NCBI RefSeq assembly: GCF_041227145.1 | Contig: NZ_JBGFSP010000003.1 | Span: 372,001 to 436,000, forward strand | Length of the DNA: 64,000 nucleotides | Direction of reading: 5' to 3' | Origin: Bacteroides sp. AN502(2024) | Lineage (GTDB): Bacteria; Bacteroidota; Bacteroidia; Bacteroidales; Bacteroidaceae | Shown here: positions 33,080 through 42,481 of the stretch, piece by piece | Layout: each line of letters begins with the position of its first letter | How positions within the stretch are numbered: position 1 is the first letter of the stretch | Notes under the pieces: generated by a model | The model's database searches: none | What the model was told of the DNA's origin: nothing | The model's input: the letters and a program-made list of their open reading frames with translations, nothing else | Position numbers and translations under genes: made by a program

Positions 33080-33114
33080 GTGTCCGGCCGAAGGGATTTC
33101 GCCCGGACACTTTT
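33080..33114 (+). terminator. Riboswitch-associated terminator
   Basis: GTGTCCGG (33080-33087) pairs with CCGGACAC (33103-33110) and is followed by TTTT. It lies between the riboswitch and the receptor ATG at 33143 and is the likely expression platform. Confidence 0.7.
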
Positions 33115-33142
33115 CAATAGCAACAGACCGAGAAAGAAATCG

Positions 33143-35185
33143 ATGAAAAAGAGAACATTCAATAAAGTGATCTTTGCAGCATTCGGCTGCCAGCTCCTGT
33201 CCGTACCACTTTTCGCACAACAGCAGAAAGTAGATACGGCACACACATATTCCATTCCCGAAATAACCGTATCAGACATCTACCAGACCCGTGAGACACG
33301 ATCAACCGCCCCCTTACAAACCTTCTCCCGAGAAGCCCTGAAAAACCTGCATGCCCTGCAAGTCTCCGATGCAGTGAAACACTTTGCAGGAGTGACCGTA
33401 AAAGACTACGGAGGTATCGGCGGACTGAAAACCGTATCCATACGTAGCCTGGGCGCACAGCATACCGCCGTAGGTTATGACGGCATTACCGTAACCGACT
33501 GCCAAACCGGACAAATCGACATCGGACGTTTCTCGCTCGACAACGTAGACCGTCTTTCTCTGAACAACGGACAAAGCGATAACATCTTCCAACCTGCCCG
33601 CTTCTTCGCGTCAGCAGGCATATTGAACATACAGACACTCACGCCACGGTTCACTAAAGGGGAAAAGACCCATATATCCGGAGCTTTCAAGTCCGGCTCC
33701 TGGGGATTAATCAACCCCTCCGTTCTACTGGAACAACAGTTCAATAAGAGATGGAGCATGTCAGCCAATGGCGAATGGATGTCATCAGACGGACAGTATC
33801 CATACACCCTGCACTACGGAAACAGGGAAGGCGACCTGACATCACGGGAGAAGCGGAAGAACACCGATGTGCAAACCCTTCGTGCCGAAGCAGGACTCTA
33901 CGGCAACTTCTCCGACAAAGAGCAATGGCGGTTGAAAGCTTATTACTTTCAATCCTCCCGGGGACTGCCCAAAGCCACCACTTTCTACAACGACCATTCT
34001 ACCCAACACCTATGGGATAAAAACGCATTCGTACAAAGCCAATACAAGAAAGAATTCAGCCGGCAATGGGTATTCCAGACTTCCGCCAAGTGGAACTGGA
34101 GCTATCAGCGTTACCTGGACCCCGACACCCAAAACTCTTTAGGGAAAACGGAGAACAGTTATTACCAACAGGAATATTATCTTTCCGCATCGGTATTATA
34201 CAGATTATTGAACAATCTTTCATTTTCCCTTTCAACGGATGGGAGTATCAACACAATGGATACTAATCTTACCCATTTTGCGCAACCCACCCGCTATTCA
34301 TGGCTGACGGCTCTTGCCGGGAAATACGTGAATGACTGGCTGACAATCTCCGCATCCGCATTGGCAACCGTTATCAACGAAGATGTCAAAGAAGGTGGCA
34401 GCGCGGGCAGTCACCGCAAATTGACCCCTTATGTAAGCGCCACATTCAAGCTGTTCCGTAACGAAGAGTTTCGCATCCGTATCTTCTATAAAGACATCTT
34501 CCGCCTACCCAGCTTCAATGACTTGTATTATCAGGAAGTGGGAAACACCAAACTCAAACCTGAAAATGCAAAGCAATATAATATCGGTCTGACATATAGC
34601 AAGAATGTATGTACATTCATTCCTTATCTTTCGGCAACCGTTGATGCATACTATAACAAAGTGACGGATAAAATCATCGCTTATCCTACCAAGAACCTTG
34701 CGATATGGAGCATGAGAAATTTGGGAAGTGTAGACATTAAAGGTATCGACGTCACCGGAAACTTATCTCTTCAGCCTTGGGAGAAAATCCGTATCAACCT
34801 CTCCGGCAATTATACGTATCAACGGGCATTGGATGTCACCAGCCCTGATTTGAGTCAGGATAAATCGACTTACAAGCATCAGATAGCCTACACTCCCCGC
34901 GTCTCCGCTTCGGGACAGGCAGGTATCGAGACACCATGGTTCAATCTGTCTTACTCATTCCTATTTTCAGGAAAGCGCTACGCGTTGGGACAAAACATTG
35001 CCGAAAACAGGTTGGATAGTTATAGCGACCACAGTATTTCGGCCAGCCGCGACTTTCAGATAAAGAGAGTCACCACCTCTTTCAGCGTGGAAGTACTGAA
35101 CCTGATGGACAAGAATTACGAAATCGTGAAATACTTTCCAATGCCGGGACGATCTGTAAGAGCGACACTAAAGATTAGGTATTAA
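33143..35185 (+). CDS. btuB: BtuB-type TonB-dependent cobalamin receptor
   Basis: A 680-residue outer-membrane receptor with a signal peptide (to LFAQ, about residue 22), a TonB-box region (IPEITVSDIY), a plug (VSDAVKHFAGVTVKDYGGIGG, VSIRSLGAQHTAVGYDGI) and a barrel ending RATLKIRY. The start at 33143 gives a normal signal peptide; the frame upstream runs into the terminator. The riboswitch in front and the BtuG-like lipoprotein behind identify the substrate as cobalamin or corrinoids. It lacks an N-terminal carboxypeptidase-like extension, as usual for BtuB. Confidence 0.9.
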   Translation: MKKRTFNKVIFAAFGCQLLSVPLFAQQQKVDTAHTYSIPEITVSDIYQTRETRSTAPLQTFSREALKNLHALQVSDAVKHFAGVTVKDYGGIGGLKTVSIRSLGAQHTAVGYDGITVTDCQTGQIDIGRFSLDNVDRLSLNNGQSDNIFQPARFFASAGILNIQTLTPRFTKGEKTHISGAFKSGSWGLINPSVLLEQQFNKRWSMSANGEWMSSDGQYPYTLHYGNREGDLTSREKRKNTDVQTLRAEAGLYGNFSDKEQWRLKAYYFQSSRGLPKATTFYNDHSTQHLWDKNAFVQSQYKKEFSRQWVFQTSAKWNWSYQRYLDPDTQNSLGKTENSYYQQEYYLSASVLYRLLNNLSFSLSTDGSINTMDTNLTHFAQPTRYSWLTALAGKYVNDWLTISASALATVINEDVKEGGSAGSHRKLTPYVSATFKLFRNEEFRIRIFYKDIFRLPSFNDLYYQEVGNTKLKPENAKQYNIGLTYSKNVCTFIPYLSATVDAYYNKVTDKIIAYPTKNLAIWSMRNLGSVDIKGIDVTGNLSLQPWEKIRINLSGNYTYQRALDVTSPDLSQDKSTYKHQIAYTPRVSASGQAGIETPWFNLSYSFLFSGKRYALGQNIAENRLDSYSDHSISASRDFQIKRVTTSFSVEVLNLMDKNYEIVKYFPMPGRSVRATLKIRY

Positions 35186-35202
35186 ATATTAAAAAGTAGG
35201 AT

Positions 35203-37182
35203 ATGGTCGTGAAAAGGAAATTAGTATATATATTCTGGTGCTGGCTGTCATTGATAACCTTATCCGTGGCTTGTGATGATATGGAGGATAAACCCTTCAC
35301 GTCGGGTATTATAGGCGATCCGGAAGAGACGGGTACCGCCGAATTATATGTATTATGCGAAGGACTGTTCAATCAGAACAATAGTTCTTTGGCACGTTTC
35401 TCTTTCGGCAATCAGCAAATGGTTCGAGATTACTTCCAGACCGTCAACCACCGGGGATTAGGAGATACAGCCAACGACATGGCTATGTATGGAAGTAAGA
35501 TATATGTTATAGTCAATATCTCCAGTACGGTAGAAGTGATAGACTTCCGCACGGGAACCTCATTGAAACAGATTCAGATGCAGGCAGAAAACGGAAGTTC
35601 CCGCCAACCGCGCTATATCGCTTTTCATAAAGAAAAGGCATACGTATGTTCCTATGACGGAACCGTTGCGCGTATAGACACTACTTCCCTTGCCATAGAA
35701 GCCATCACCTCAGTGGGACGCAACCCCGACGGCATTTGTGTACAAAACGAGAAATTATATATTTCCAATTCCGGCGGATTGGATCATTCATCAGGGCTGG
35801 GTGTAGATCATACAGTGTCTGTTGTCGACATTACCACATTCAAAGAAATCCATCAAATAACAGTCGGCCCGAATCCCGGTAAAATTGTTGCGGGTCCGGA
35901 TGAAACTGTCTATGTAGTTACCCGAGGTGAAGATGTAGAAACCGGAGACTATGATTTTATCAAGATAGATTGCCGGACGAACAAGGTCACTCATTCTAAC
36001 GAGAAAGCGCAAAACTTCGCCATCGACGGAGACATAGCCTATCTATACAATTACAACTATACCACACAGACTTCTTCTATCAAGATGTTCAATCTGAAAA
36101 CAGAAGAGACAATCCGTGAGAATTTCATAACCGATGGAACTGTGATAAAGACACCTTACGGTATCAGCATCAACCCTTACAGCAACAATGTATATATCAC
36201 CGAAGCACGCGATTACACCACTTACGGCGACTTACTTTGTTTCAACCAACAAGGACAACTCATATTCCGCCTGAACAATATCGGGCTGAACCCGAATACA
36301 ATTGTATTCAGCGATAAGGCTTCACAAAGCAACATGGATGGTAACACCGAAGCGACTGAAAACTCATTGGCTTTCGCCAATAAGGTATGGGAATACCGCC
36401 CTGCTCCCGGACAGTTTATCAATACGAGTACGTCGGCTTATGAAAATGGATTTACTACCGCACAAGTTTTAGATCGTGCCACAGAAAAGCTAAAGAAAAA
36501 ATCAGTTATCTCATTAGGCGGATTCGGTGGAACAATAACAGTAGGATTCCCTCAACCAATCCCTAATATCGAAGGGGAATATGATTTCAAGATATGGGGA
36601 AATGCCACTTACAACAAGAATACTGGAACGGGAGCACTCGGTGGAAGCGCTGAACCGGGAATAGTATTAGTCTCGAAAGATATAAACAATAATGGGATGC
36701 CTGACGATGAATGGTATGAGTTGGCTGGTAGTGAGTACGGAAAAGATACAGAAATACGTAATTACGAAATCACCTATTATCGCCCCCAACCGGTCAATGG
36801 TGATGTCCGCTGGAAAGATAATCTAGGAAAAGAGGGATTCGTCAAACGTAACACATTCCATCAACAAGATTCTTATTATCCGAACTGGATAGAAGAAAAT
36901 GAAATAACTTTCCATGGGACACGTCTAAAAGACAATGCCGTAGAAGAAGATAATGTCTGGGTAGGCTATTGTTATCCTTGGGGATATGCAGATAATCATC
37001 CCAACAAAACCGGATACTGTCAATTTAAAATAGACTGGGCAGTAGACCCAAACGGACAACCTGTGTTATTAGACAAAATAGACTTCGTTAGAATCTATAC
37101 TGCCGTCAACCAAGATACAGGTTGGACAGGAGAAATATCTACCGAAGTTGTCACTGTAGAGAACTTACATTACGAAAAATAA
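35203..37182 (+). CDS. btuG: BtuG-like surface lipoprotein with an extra C-terminal domain
   Basis: A 659-residue lipoprotein; lipobox LSVACDD near residue 24. Residues about 45-375 form a YncE-like seven-bladed propeller (AELYVLCEGLFNQNNSSLARF, GRNPDGICV, GPNPGKIVAG, PYGISINPYSNNVYITE), the fold of BtuG, which lids BtuB and binds B12 with very high affinity in B. thetaiotaomicron. Residues about 380-659 are a second beta-rich domain with an acidic DINNNGMPDDEWYE site, probably Ca-binding. BtuG proteins I know are about half this length, so this looks like a fusion. It begins 17 bases after btuB and shares its riboswitch. Confidence 0.82.
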   Translation: MVVKRKLVYIFWCWLSLITLSVACDDMEDKPFTSGIIGDPEETGTAELYVLCEGLFNQNNSSLARFSFGNQQMVRDYFQTVNHRGLGDTANDMAMYGSKIYVIVNISSTVEVIDFRTGTSLKQIQMQAENGSSRQPRYIAFHKEKAYVCSYDGTVARIDTTSLAIEAITSVGRNPDGICVQNEKLYISNSGGLDHSSGLGVDHTVSVVDITTFKEIHQITVGPNPGKIVAGPDETVYVVTRGEDVETGDYDFIKIDCRTNKVTHSNEKAQNFAIDGDIAYLYNYNYTTQTSSIKMFNLKTEETIRENFITDGTVIKTPYGISINPYSNNVYITEARDYTTYGDLLCFNQQGQLIFRLNNIGLNPNTIVFSDKASQSNMDGNTEATENSLAFANKVWEYRPAPGQFINTSTSAYENGFTTAQVLDRATEKLKKKSVISLGGFGGTITVGFPQPIPNIEGEYDFKIWGNATYNKNTGTGALGGSAEPGIVLVSKDINNNGMPDDEWYELAGSEYGKDTEIRNYEITYYRPQPVNGDVRWKDNLGKEGFVKRNTFHQQDSYYPNWIEENEITFHGTRLKDNAVEEDNVWVGYCYPWGYADNHPNKTGYCQFKIDWAVDPNGQPVLLDKIDFVRIYTAVNQDTGWTGEISTEVVTVENLHYEK

Positions 37183-37216
37183 TCAAACAATTAATAATTA
37201 AAATTAGAGCAAAAAC

Positions 37217-38002
37217 ATGAAAAAGTTATCTTTATTCTTATTAGTGTCTGTGTTCGCTTTTTGCGGATGTAGTGATGATGACGAAACAAAAGGAGGTGAT
37301 GAAAAAAAAGAGATTGTCGTTAGCCTCGAGAATCTATTAACTGAAGCAGAAACACTTTATTTAGGGGATATAGAGAACCCTGCAGAAAGTTGGGAACTGG
37401 GAAATACTCCTTATTATTTAACTTATTTACAGGATAATACAAAGGTATTTGAGTTTGACTGTGTATCATCTTCATATGGATTTGGCATGGATGCTTTCGG
37501 TTTTACTAATCTCACATCCGGAAACTACAGTGCTGTCCCTAAAAAAGGCGTAAAGAACAATACGTATATTATTGTAGGATCTTCTGGCTATAAAATTGGC
37601 GCTAATAACGACAAAGAAGCTGCCATACGCTTCAAAGACAACAATCATTCCAATAATCTAAAAGCGTATCAAGTAAAAGGCTTATTTATAACTAATTGTA
37701 TATATGCCTATAATAGTATGAAAGAAGGAACTGACTATTTTCATGAACATGGTGAAGAAGATAAATTCGATAGCAATGATTCATTCAAGGTAATTATTTA
37801 CAATATAGATAAAACAAAAAAAGTAGAATACTACTTAGCACAAGGAACTAATCTAGTAGATGAATGGAAGTGGGTAAATCTCACCTCTTTAGGAAAAACT
37901 GAAGGATTAAAATTTGAATTACAGACAACTAAGAATAACGATTGGGGTGCAATGACTCCGACCTATTTCTGTCTTGACGGGATTACTCTGATCGAAGAAT
38001 AA
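37217..38002 (+). CDS. DUF4465-like surface lipoprotein of the cobalamin operon
   Basis: A 261-residue lipoprotein; lipobox FAFCGC near residue 18 followed by SDDDE, consistent with surface export. The beta-rich body (GMDAFGFTNLTSGNYSAV, KAYQVKGLFITNCIYAYNSM, TYFCLDGITL) matches DUF4465. Its place 34 bases after the BtuG-like gene suggests it is an accessory corrinoid-binding lipoprotein, like other non-BtuG B12 binders reported in Bacteroides. That role is inference. It is noticeably more AT-rich than btuB. Confidence 0.65.
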   Translation: MKKLSLFLLVSVFAFCGCSDDDETKGGDEKKEIVVSLENLLTEAETLYLGDIENPAESWELGNTPYYLTYLQDNTKVFEFDCVSSSYGFGMDAFGFTNLTSGNYSAVPKKGVKNNTYIIVGSSGYKIGANNDKEAAIRFKDNNHSNNLKAYQVKGLFITNCIYAYNSMKEGTDYFHEHGEEDKFDSNDSFKVIIYNIDKTKKVEYYLAQGTNLVDEWKWVNLTSLGKTEGLKFELQTTKNNDWGAMTPTYFCLDGITLIEE

Positions 38003-38310
38003 AGACTCGTAAACATCGCAGATACACATATATAAGTTTTTATTCTTTTTCCTTGAGAATCATAATTAGAACAATGAGTGGTTTTATTGTTCTGATATAC
38101 AGATTTTCAGCAGGATTAGAAAACTAATAGGGATATTCTCAAAATAGAAGACAGCTACTTCATTGCGAAGGGTATTCAGTAAATGTCCCTAAAGAGACGG
38201 TGAATAATAGAGGAGACTTGCCACTGATTATTCATCGTTTCTTAGTTTACATACCCGCAGGCTCTTCGGATTGCACTGTCATTTTAGATTCAATTTTATT
38301 CTAATTCAGT
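38003..38310. other. Gene-free interval with an operon-end hairpin
   Basis: No coding frame is supported. AGAACAAT (38068-38075) and ATTGTTCT (38086-38093) form an 8-bp hairpin that may end the cobalamin operon. Confidence 0.5.
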
Positions 38311-38943
38311 TCAGTTGAGCGTCCACGTCAATACAAAGTCCGGATGGATACGATAACCGACTACATAGAGCTTTTGCTGTCCCGTCACAAACTCCTGAAC
38401 TTGGAACATTCCTTCTTCCTGAGGTACAAAATACGTCAGACGAAGCTTGCGGAGATCAGCGTCGGCATCTTCCATACGTTTAAAAACCGCCTCCTTGGCA
38501 GACCAATGCAATAACAGCCCCCAAGTCACGTCACCCAGATAAGCCTCCGCTTGTTCGTCAGGGCGGACATAACGGCCGGACACCCGATGAACCCGTTGAC
38601 CATATTGCTCGATATCAATACCCACAGAAGTCTGAGAGCTAAGTATCACAGCCACATATCCTTTGGTATGAGAAATACTGATAAAGAAAGAATGATCGGT
38701 GAGATAAGGTTTTCCCTCGGAAGAATAACCGATTTCCTTATCCTCCCGCAACATGGAATATAACAGAACACGAACAGACAACCATTCCATCTTACGACGT
38801 TCGGAGACAAAGCTGTTCAGCTCCTGTTTGCAGGATATTCTTCGCGCATCGGGCAGAAGAGCCAATAATACCTCCAACGGCTCTTCTATCTTCCAAACAG
38901 CCCATTGTATATTATTCGTCTTATGTTGTAGGAATAATGCCAT
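38311..38943 (-). CDS. 4'-phosphopantetheinyl transferase (Sfp type)
   Basis: The enzyme moves the phosphopantetheine arm of CoA to carrier-protein serines. This protein of about 210 residues has the core motifs SVGIDIEQYG near residue 110 and LLHWSAKEAVFKRM near residue 150, with the Mg ligands Asp and Glu present, plus SISHTKGYVAV before them. The ATG at 38943 overlaps the end of gldE by 23 bases; an ATG at 38952 is also possible. It is coupled to gldE, the usual arrangement in Bacteroides. Confidence 0.85.
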   Translation of the reverse strand: MALFLQHKTNNIQWAVWKIEEPLEVLLALLPDARRISCKQELNSFVSERRKMEWLSVRVLLYSMLREDKEIGYSSEGKPYLTDHSFFISISHTKGYVAVILSSQTSVGIDIEQYGQRVHRVSGRYVRPDEQAEAYLGDVTWGLLLHWSAKEAVFKRMEDADADLRKLRLTYFVPQEEGMFQVQEFVTGQQKLYVVGYRIHPDFVLTWTLN

Positions 38944-40276
38944 CTTCCACATCCTTCGGCAGAATCGTAAACTTAACTTTCAATATACGGCGGCTATCCA
39001 TCTCCAATACTTCAAACTCGTAATTGTGATAAGTCACTTTCTCGTGCAATGCCGGAAATTCACCTTTAATCTCAAGCAACATACCCGCCAATGTATCCGC
39101 ATCTCCCACCATCTTTTCAAATTCATCTTCGTCTACTTTCGCTATTTTATAGAAATCCGTCAACTGCGTCTTTGCTTCAAATATCCAGGTATGGTCATTC
39201 AACACAACGTATGTACGTTCTTCATCATCGTATTCATCGTGAATCTCACCTACAATCTCTTCGATAATATCCTCCATCGTTACCAGTCCGGAAGTTCCTC
39301 CAAACTCATCTACAACGATGGCTATATGAATCTTATTCGCCTGAAAGTCACGCAGCAAATCATCAATCATCTTCGTTTCCGGCACAAAATAAGCCGGACG
39401 GATCAATGACTGCCAACGGAAATTATCCCCCTTGCTGACATGAGGCAGAAGATCTTTAATATACAGCACTCCCTTGATATTATCCCGCGAACCGGAATAG
39501 ATAGGAATACGCGAATAAGCATTTTCAATGATACATTGCATCACCTCCTTGAAAGAGGTACGGATATCCAAATCGACCATATCCAAGCGTGATGTCATCA
39601 CCTCCTTCACGGTTTCCCCACCGAAACGGATAATTCCCTCCAAAATATTGTTCTCTTCAGAAAGCTCCGCCTTATCCGTCAGTTCCAGTGCATGAGACAG
39701 TTCATCAACGGAAATATTATGGTTCTTCTTAGCAAAATGCTTGTTTAGGAAAGTTGTCGAACGCACAAGCACAGTAGCTATCGGACGGAATACCTTCTCC
39801 AGGAAATAAATTCCCGGTGCCGAAAAACGGCAAAAGGCTAATGTTTTCTGTGCCGAATAGATCTTTGGCATAATTTCACCGAACAACAACAGCAGGAAAG
39901 TCAGGATGACAGTCAGTATCAGGAACTCTGCCAACGGAGAATGAAAGACAAACACATTCATAAAGAAGAAGTTGCAGAGCATGATAATGGTCACATTCAC
40001 AAAATTGTTCGTAATCAGTATTGTTGCCAGCAAACGTTCTGAATCCTGCAACAAGGCACTTATTTTTTCATCGGAAGGATGATTGTGTTCATCAATATCA
40101 TTCCGGTCGGAAGGAGTAAGTGAGAAAAAAGCTATTTCAGAGGCCGAAGCAAAGCCGGAAGCAAGCAGGAGTACACCTGCCAGTACTATGGCAATAATAG
40201 CAGAAATAGAAGGAGTGTTTACGGTAATACCGTTGAAAATGTCAGCCAATTGGCTTAAATAACCATCTGAGTCCAA
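38921..40276 (-). CDS. gldE: GldE-like CNNM/CBS-domain membrane protein
   Basis: A 451-residue protein with an N-terminal CNNM (DUF21) region of about four membrane segments (IIAIVLAGVLLLASGFASAS, IIMLCNFFF, ILTVILTFLLLLF), a tandem CBS pair (about residues 215-330, SRIPIYSGSRDNIKGVLYIKD and VVDEFGGTSGLVTMEDIIEE) and a C-terminal CorC/HlyC domain. In gliding Bacteroidetes the homologue is called GldE; Bacteroides does not glide, so an ion-transport or envelope role is likely. It is part of the mutY-ssb-gldE-PPTase block. Confidence 0.85.
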   Translation of the reverse strand: MDSDGYLSQLADIFNGITVNTPSISAIIAIVLAGVLLLASGFASASEIAFFSLTPSDRNDIDEHNHPSDEKISALLQDSERLLATILITNNFVNVTIIMLCNFFFMNVFVFHSPLAEFLILTVILTFLLLLFGEIMPKIYSAQKTLAFCRFSAPGIYFLEKVFRPIATVLVRSTTFLNKHFAKKNHNISVDELSHALELTDKAELSEENNILEGIIRFGGETVKEVMTSRLDMVDLDIRTSFKEVMQCIIENAYSRIPIYSGSRDNIKGVLYIKDLLPHVSKGDNFRWQSLIRPAYFVPETKMIDDLLRDFQANKIHIAIVVDEFGGTSGLVTMEDIIEEIVGEIHDEYDDEERTYVVLNDHTWIFEAKTQLTDFYKIAKVDEDEFEKMVGDADTLAGMLLEIKGEFPALHEKVTYHNYEFEVLEMDSRRILKVKFTILPKDVEDGIIPTT

Positions 40277-40308
40277 AGAGTCTATATTTTAGTTAAACAA
40301 AAGATAAC

Positions 40309-40338
40309 GTGCCAATGAGCTAGAAAAACGATTGGCAC
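40309..40338. terminator. Intercistronic hairpin between ssb and gldE
   Basis: GTGCCAAT (40309-40316) pairs with ATTGGCAC (40331-40338). No clear T run follows on the minus strand, so it may be a weak terminator or an mRNA-stability element. Confidence 0.4.
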
Positions 40339-40351
40339 ACTATCACATTAT

Positions 40352-40828
40352 TTAGAACGGCAAATCATCTGCCGGATTATCTTGTACGAGTTGTGCCTGC
40401 GACTGCTGTGTTTGTTGTGACTGACCGGCAACCGGTTGTTGTTGCTGTCCCGCAGGCTGTCCGGAAACAGAAGCTCCCGCACCCGGATTAGCTCCTTTCG
40501 GAGACAGCATTTCCATATTATCCACATAAATTTCAGTGATATAACGCATAGCACCCGATTGGTCACTGTAAGAACGCGTCCTTATCTTCCCTTCCAGATA
40601 CAATTTGTCACCTTTGTGCACATATTTATCTACAATCTCCGCCAAACGGTTAGATGTAACGATATTATGCCACTCTGTTCTTTCAGGAATCTGGGTTCCA
40701 TTAGCCAACGTATATCCACGATCCGTCGTAGCCAATGGGAAAGTTGCCACTGCGGAACCTGTATCGAAGTATTTCACCCGAGGATCTTGTCCTACGTTTC
40801 CTATCAATATCACTCTATTTACTGACAT
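40352..40828 (-). CDS. ssb: Single-stranded DNA-binding protein
   Basis: A 158-residue SSB. The OB fold occupies residues 1-110 (VNRVILIGNVGQDPRVKYFD, ERTEWHNIV, YLEGKIRTRSY), followed by a flexible Gln/Pro/Gly-rich linker and the acidic tip DDLPF that recruits repair proteins. The ATG at 40828 fits the family start (MSVNRV); the open frame upstream is not conserved in SSB. It lies 92 bases after mutY, a natural repair pairing. Confidence 0.92.
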   Translation of the reverse strand: MSVNRVILIGNVGQDPRVKYFDTGSAVATFPLATTDRGYTLANGTQIPERTEWHNIVTSNRLAEIVDKYVHKGDKLYLEGKIRTRSYSDQSGAMRYITEIYVDNMEMLSPKGANPGAGASVSGQPAGQQQQPVAGQSQQTQQSQAQLVQDNPADDLPF

Positions 40829-40920
40829 ACCTGTATCAAGTTTATGATTCTTAAAATTAAATCTGCTGCCAAAATTAAACAGAATAACAATAGGATGCAA
40901 GAATTTTTAAGTATTAAAAC

Positions 40921-41970
40921 TTAATACTTGACATTTAGTGCTTGCAACAGAGTTTGCACCAGCCTTGAAGTAGCGTACTGTTCCAGTTCCTCTACTTTTA
41001 TTTTCTGGAAATCACCGAAAGAAGTCAAATGATCAGAGATTGTTACTTCATACAGATTAGCATAAATCACCCGGTGAGACAACACATGCTTCACGTCCCT
41101 GCAAACAGAACGCACCACCGGTACTTCCCCCGATGCAAAGAATGCACGGAATTCCGGCAAAGCAAGAAACTCTTCCTCCGAAAGAGCCGTCGGAGTTTCT
41201 ATCAATGGCAATTCGAACAAATTCTTCCAAATATCATTTCCTGTCCGTTTATTAATAAAGGTATACGCGCCCGCACGTACATAAATATAATTGAAGTAGC
41301 GGTTAGTGGTTTTTGTTTTGTGCTGTTTCACCGGAAGCTTTGTCACCAACCCCTTCGAAAGTGCCGAGCAACCGCCTGCCAACGGACAGAACAAACAGTT
41401 GGGCGACTGCGGAGTACACTGAATTGCTCCGAAATCCATTATCCCCTGATTATAAACAGCCGGATGCTTCTTATCCAACATCTCATCTGCCAATGCTGCA
41501 AAAAGTTTCTTTCCCTCCGTCGAATCAATCGGAGTATCTATACCGAAATAACGCGAAAGCACCCGATACACATTACCGTCTACCACCGCATAAGGCATGC
41601 CGTAAGCAAACGAACAGATAGCCGCCGCCGTGTATTCCCCCACTCCTTTCAGAGCCAGCACTTCCGGATATGTTTTCGGAAAAACACCATTCATGCTTTT
41701 GGCAGCGGCATGAAGATTACGGGCACGCGAATAATACCCCAATCCCTGCCAATATTTCATCACCTCATCCTCATCCGCTGAAGCTAAAGTCTGCACATCG
41801 GGAAAACGTTTGATAAAGCGAAGAAAATAATCATACCCCTGCGCCACCCGCGTCTGTTGAAGAATAATCTCCGAAATCCAGATCAAATACGGATCAGCTG
41901 ACTCTCTCCATGGCAATTCACGTTTATTCTCTCCATACCATTCTACAATCTTTTTCGTAAACTCATTCAT
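40921..41970 (-). CDS. mutY: A/G-specific adenine glycosylase MutY
   Basis: MutY removes adenine mispaired with 8-oxoguanine. The catalytic Glu lies in WISEIILQQTRV near residue 35. The helix-hairpin-helix and Asp are in LKGVGEYTAAAICSF and VVDGNVYRVL. A 4Fe-4S cluster motif C-x6-C-x2-C-x5-C is present in CTPQSPNCLFCPLAGGC. The C-terminal NUDIX-like 8-oxoG reader follows (about residues 225-345). Start ATG 41970 (MNEF) is preferred; 41979 is in frame. It diverges from the HU gene. Confidence 0.92.
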   Translation of the reverse strand: MNEFTKKIVEWYGENKRELPWRESADPYLIWISEIILQQTRVAQGYDYFLRFIKRFPDVQTLASADEDEVMKYWQGLGYYSRARNLHAAAKSMNGVFPKTYPEVLALKGVGEYTAAAICSFAYGMPYAVVDGNVYRVLSRYFGIDTPIDSTEGKKLFAALADEMLDKKHPAVYNQGIMDFGAIQCTPQSPNCLFCPLAGGCSALSKGLVTKLPVKQHKTKTTNRYFNYIYVRAGAYTFINKRTGNDIWKNLFELPLIETPTALSEEEFLALPEFRAFFASGEVPVVRSVCRDVKHVLSHRVIYANLYEVTISDHLTSFGDFQKIKVEELEQYATSRLVQTLLQALNVKY

Positions 41971-42092
41971 ACAATGCATTATCTAACATTTATTCTGTAT
42001 ATCCTACTCAAAAGGCACACAAAAATAACACTTTTAGCTCTAAGAAACCCCTATGCCACTATTTTTTTAGAAAAATGTGTAGAATATATTTT

Positions 42093-42120
42093 TTTGGGAG
42101 CTTAAAAAGCTATATATTTG
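42093..42120 (+). promoter_or_regulatory. Candidate promoter of the HU gene
   Basis: TATATTTG at 42113-42120 matches the -7 box and TTTG at 42093-42096 may be the -33 box, although the 16-base spacer is short. The start would be near 42128, about 45 bases before the ATG. Confidence 0.45.
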
Positions 42121-42171
42121 CAATCCAAAAAATTAGCAATAACATAGTAATAATATTTTTTTTAAGGAAAA

Positions 42172-42447
42172 ATGACTAAAGCAGATATTGTAAACGAAAT
42201 TACAAAGAAAACTGGTATTGACAAGCAGACAGTTCTTACAACAGTTGAAGCATTTATGAATGCAGTAAAAGATTCGCTGTCTAACGATGAGAATGTATAC
42301 CTGCGTGGGTTTGGAAGTTTCGTAGTAAAGAAAAGAGCACAGAAGACTGCTCGTAACATTTCTAAAAACACTACGATCATTATTCCGGAACACAACATTC
42401 CGGCTTTCAAACCGGCTAAGACATTTACAATTTCAGTAAAGAAATAA
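42172..42447 (+). CDS. HU-family histone-like DNA-binding protein
   Basis: A 91-residue nucleoid protein. It has the HU helical base (MTKADIVNEITKKTGIDKQT), the RGFGSF turn near residues 45-50 and a beta-arm carrying KKRAQKTARNISKNT with the Pro at the tip region (IIIPEHNIPAFKPAKTF). It bends and compacts DNA as a dimer. The length and sequence are standard for the family. Confidence 0.92.
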   Translation: MTKADIVNEITKKTGIDKQTVLTTVEAFMNAVKDSLSNDENVYLRGFGSFVVKKRAQKTARNISKNTTIIIPEHNIPAFKPAKTFTISVKK

Positions 42448-42481
42448 TAAACAAGAGTATTAACCCATAAAATGTGAAGCT

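Noticed and set aside
32738..33142. Open frame through the riboswitch leader
   Set aside because: It overlaps conserved cobalamin aptamer motifs and the terminator; RNA structure explains the conservation better than coding.
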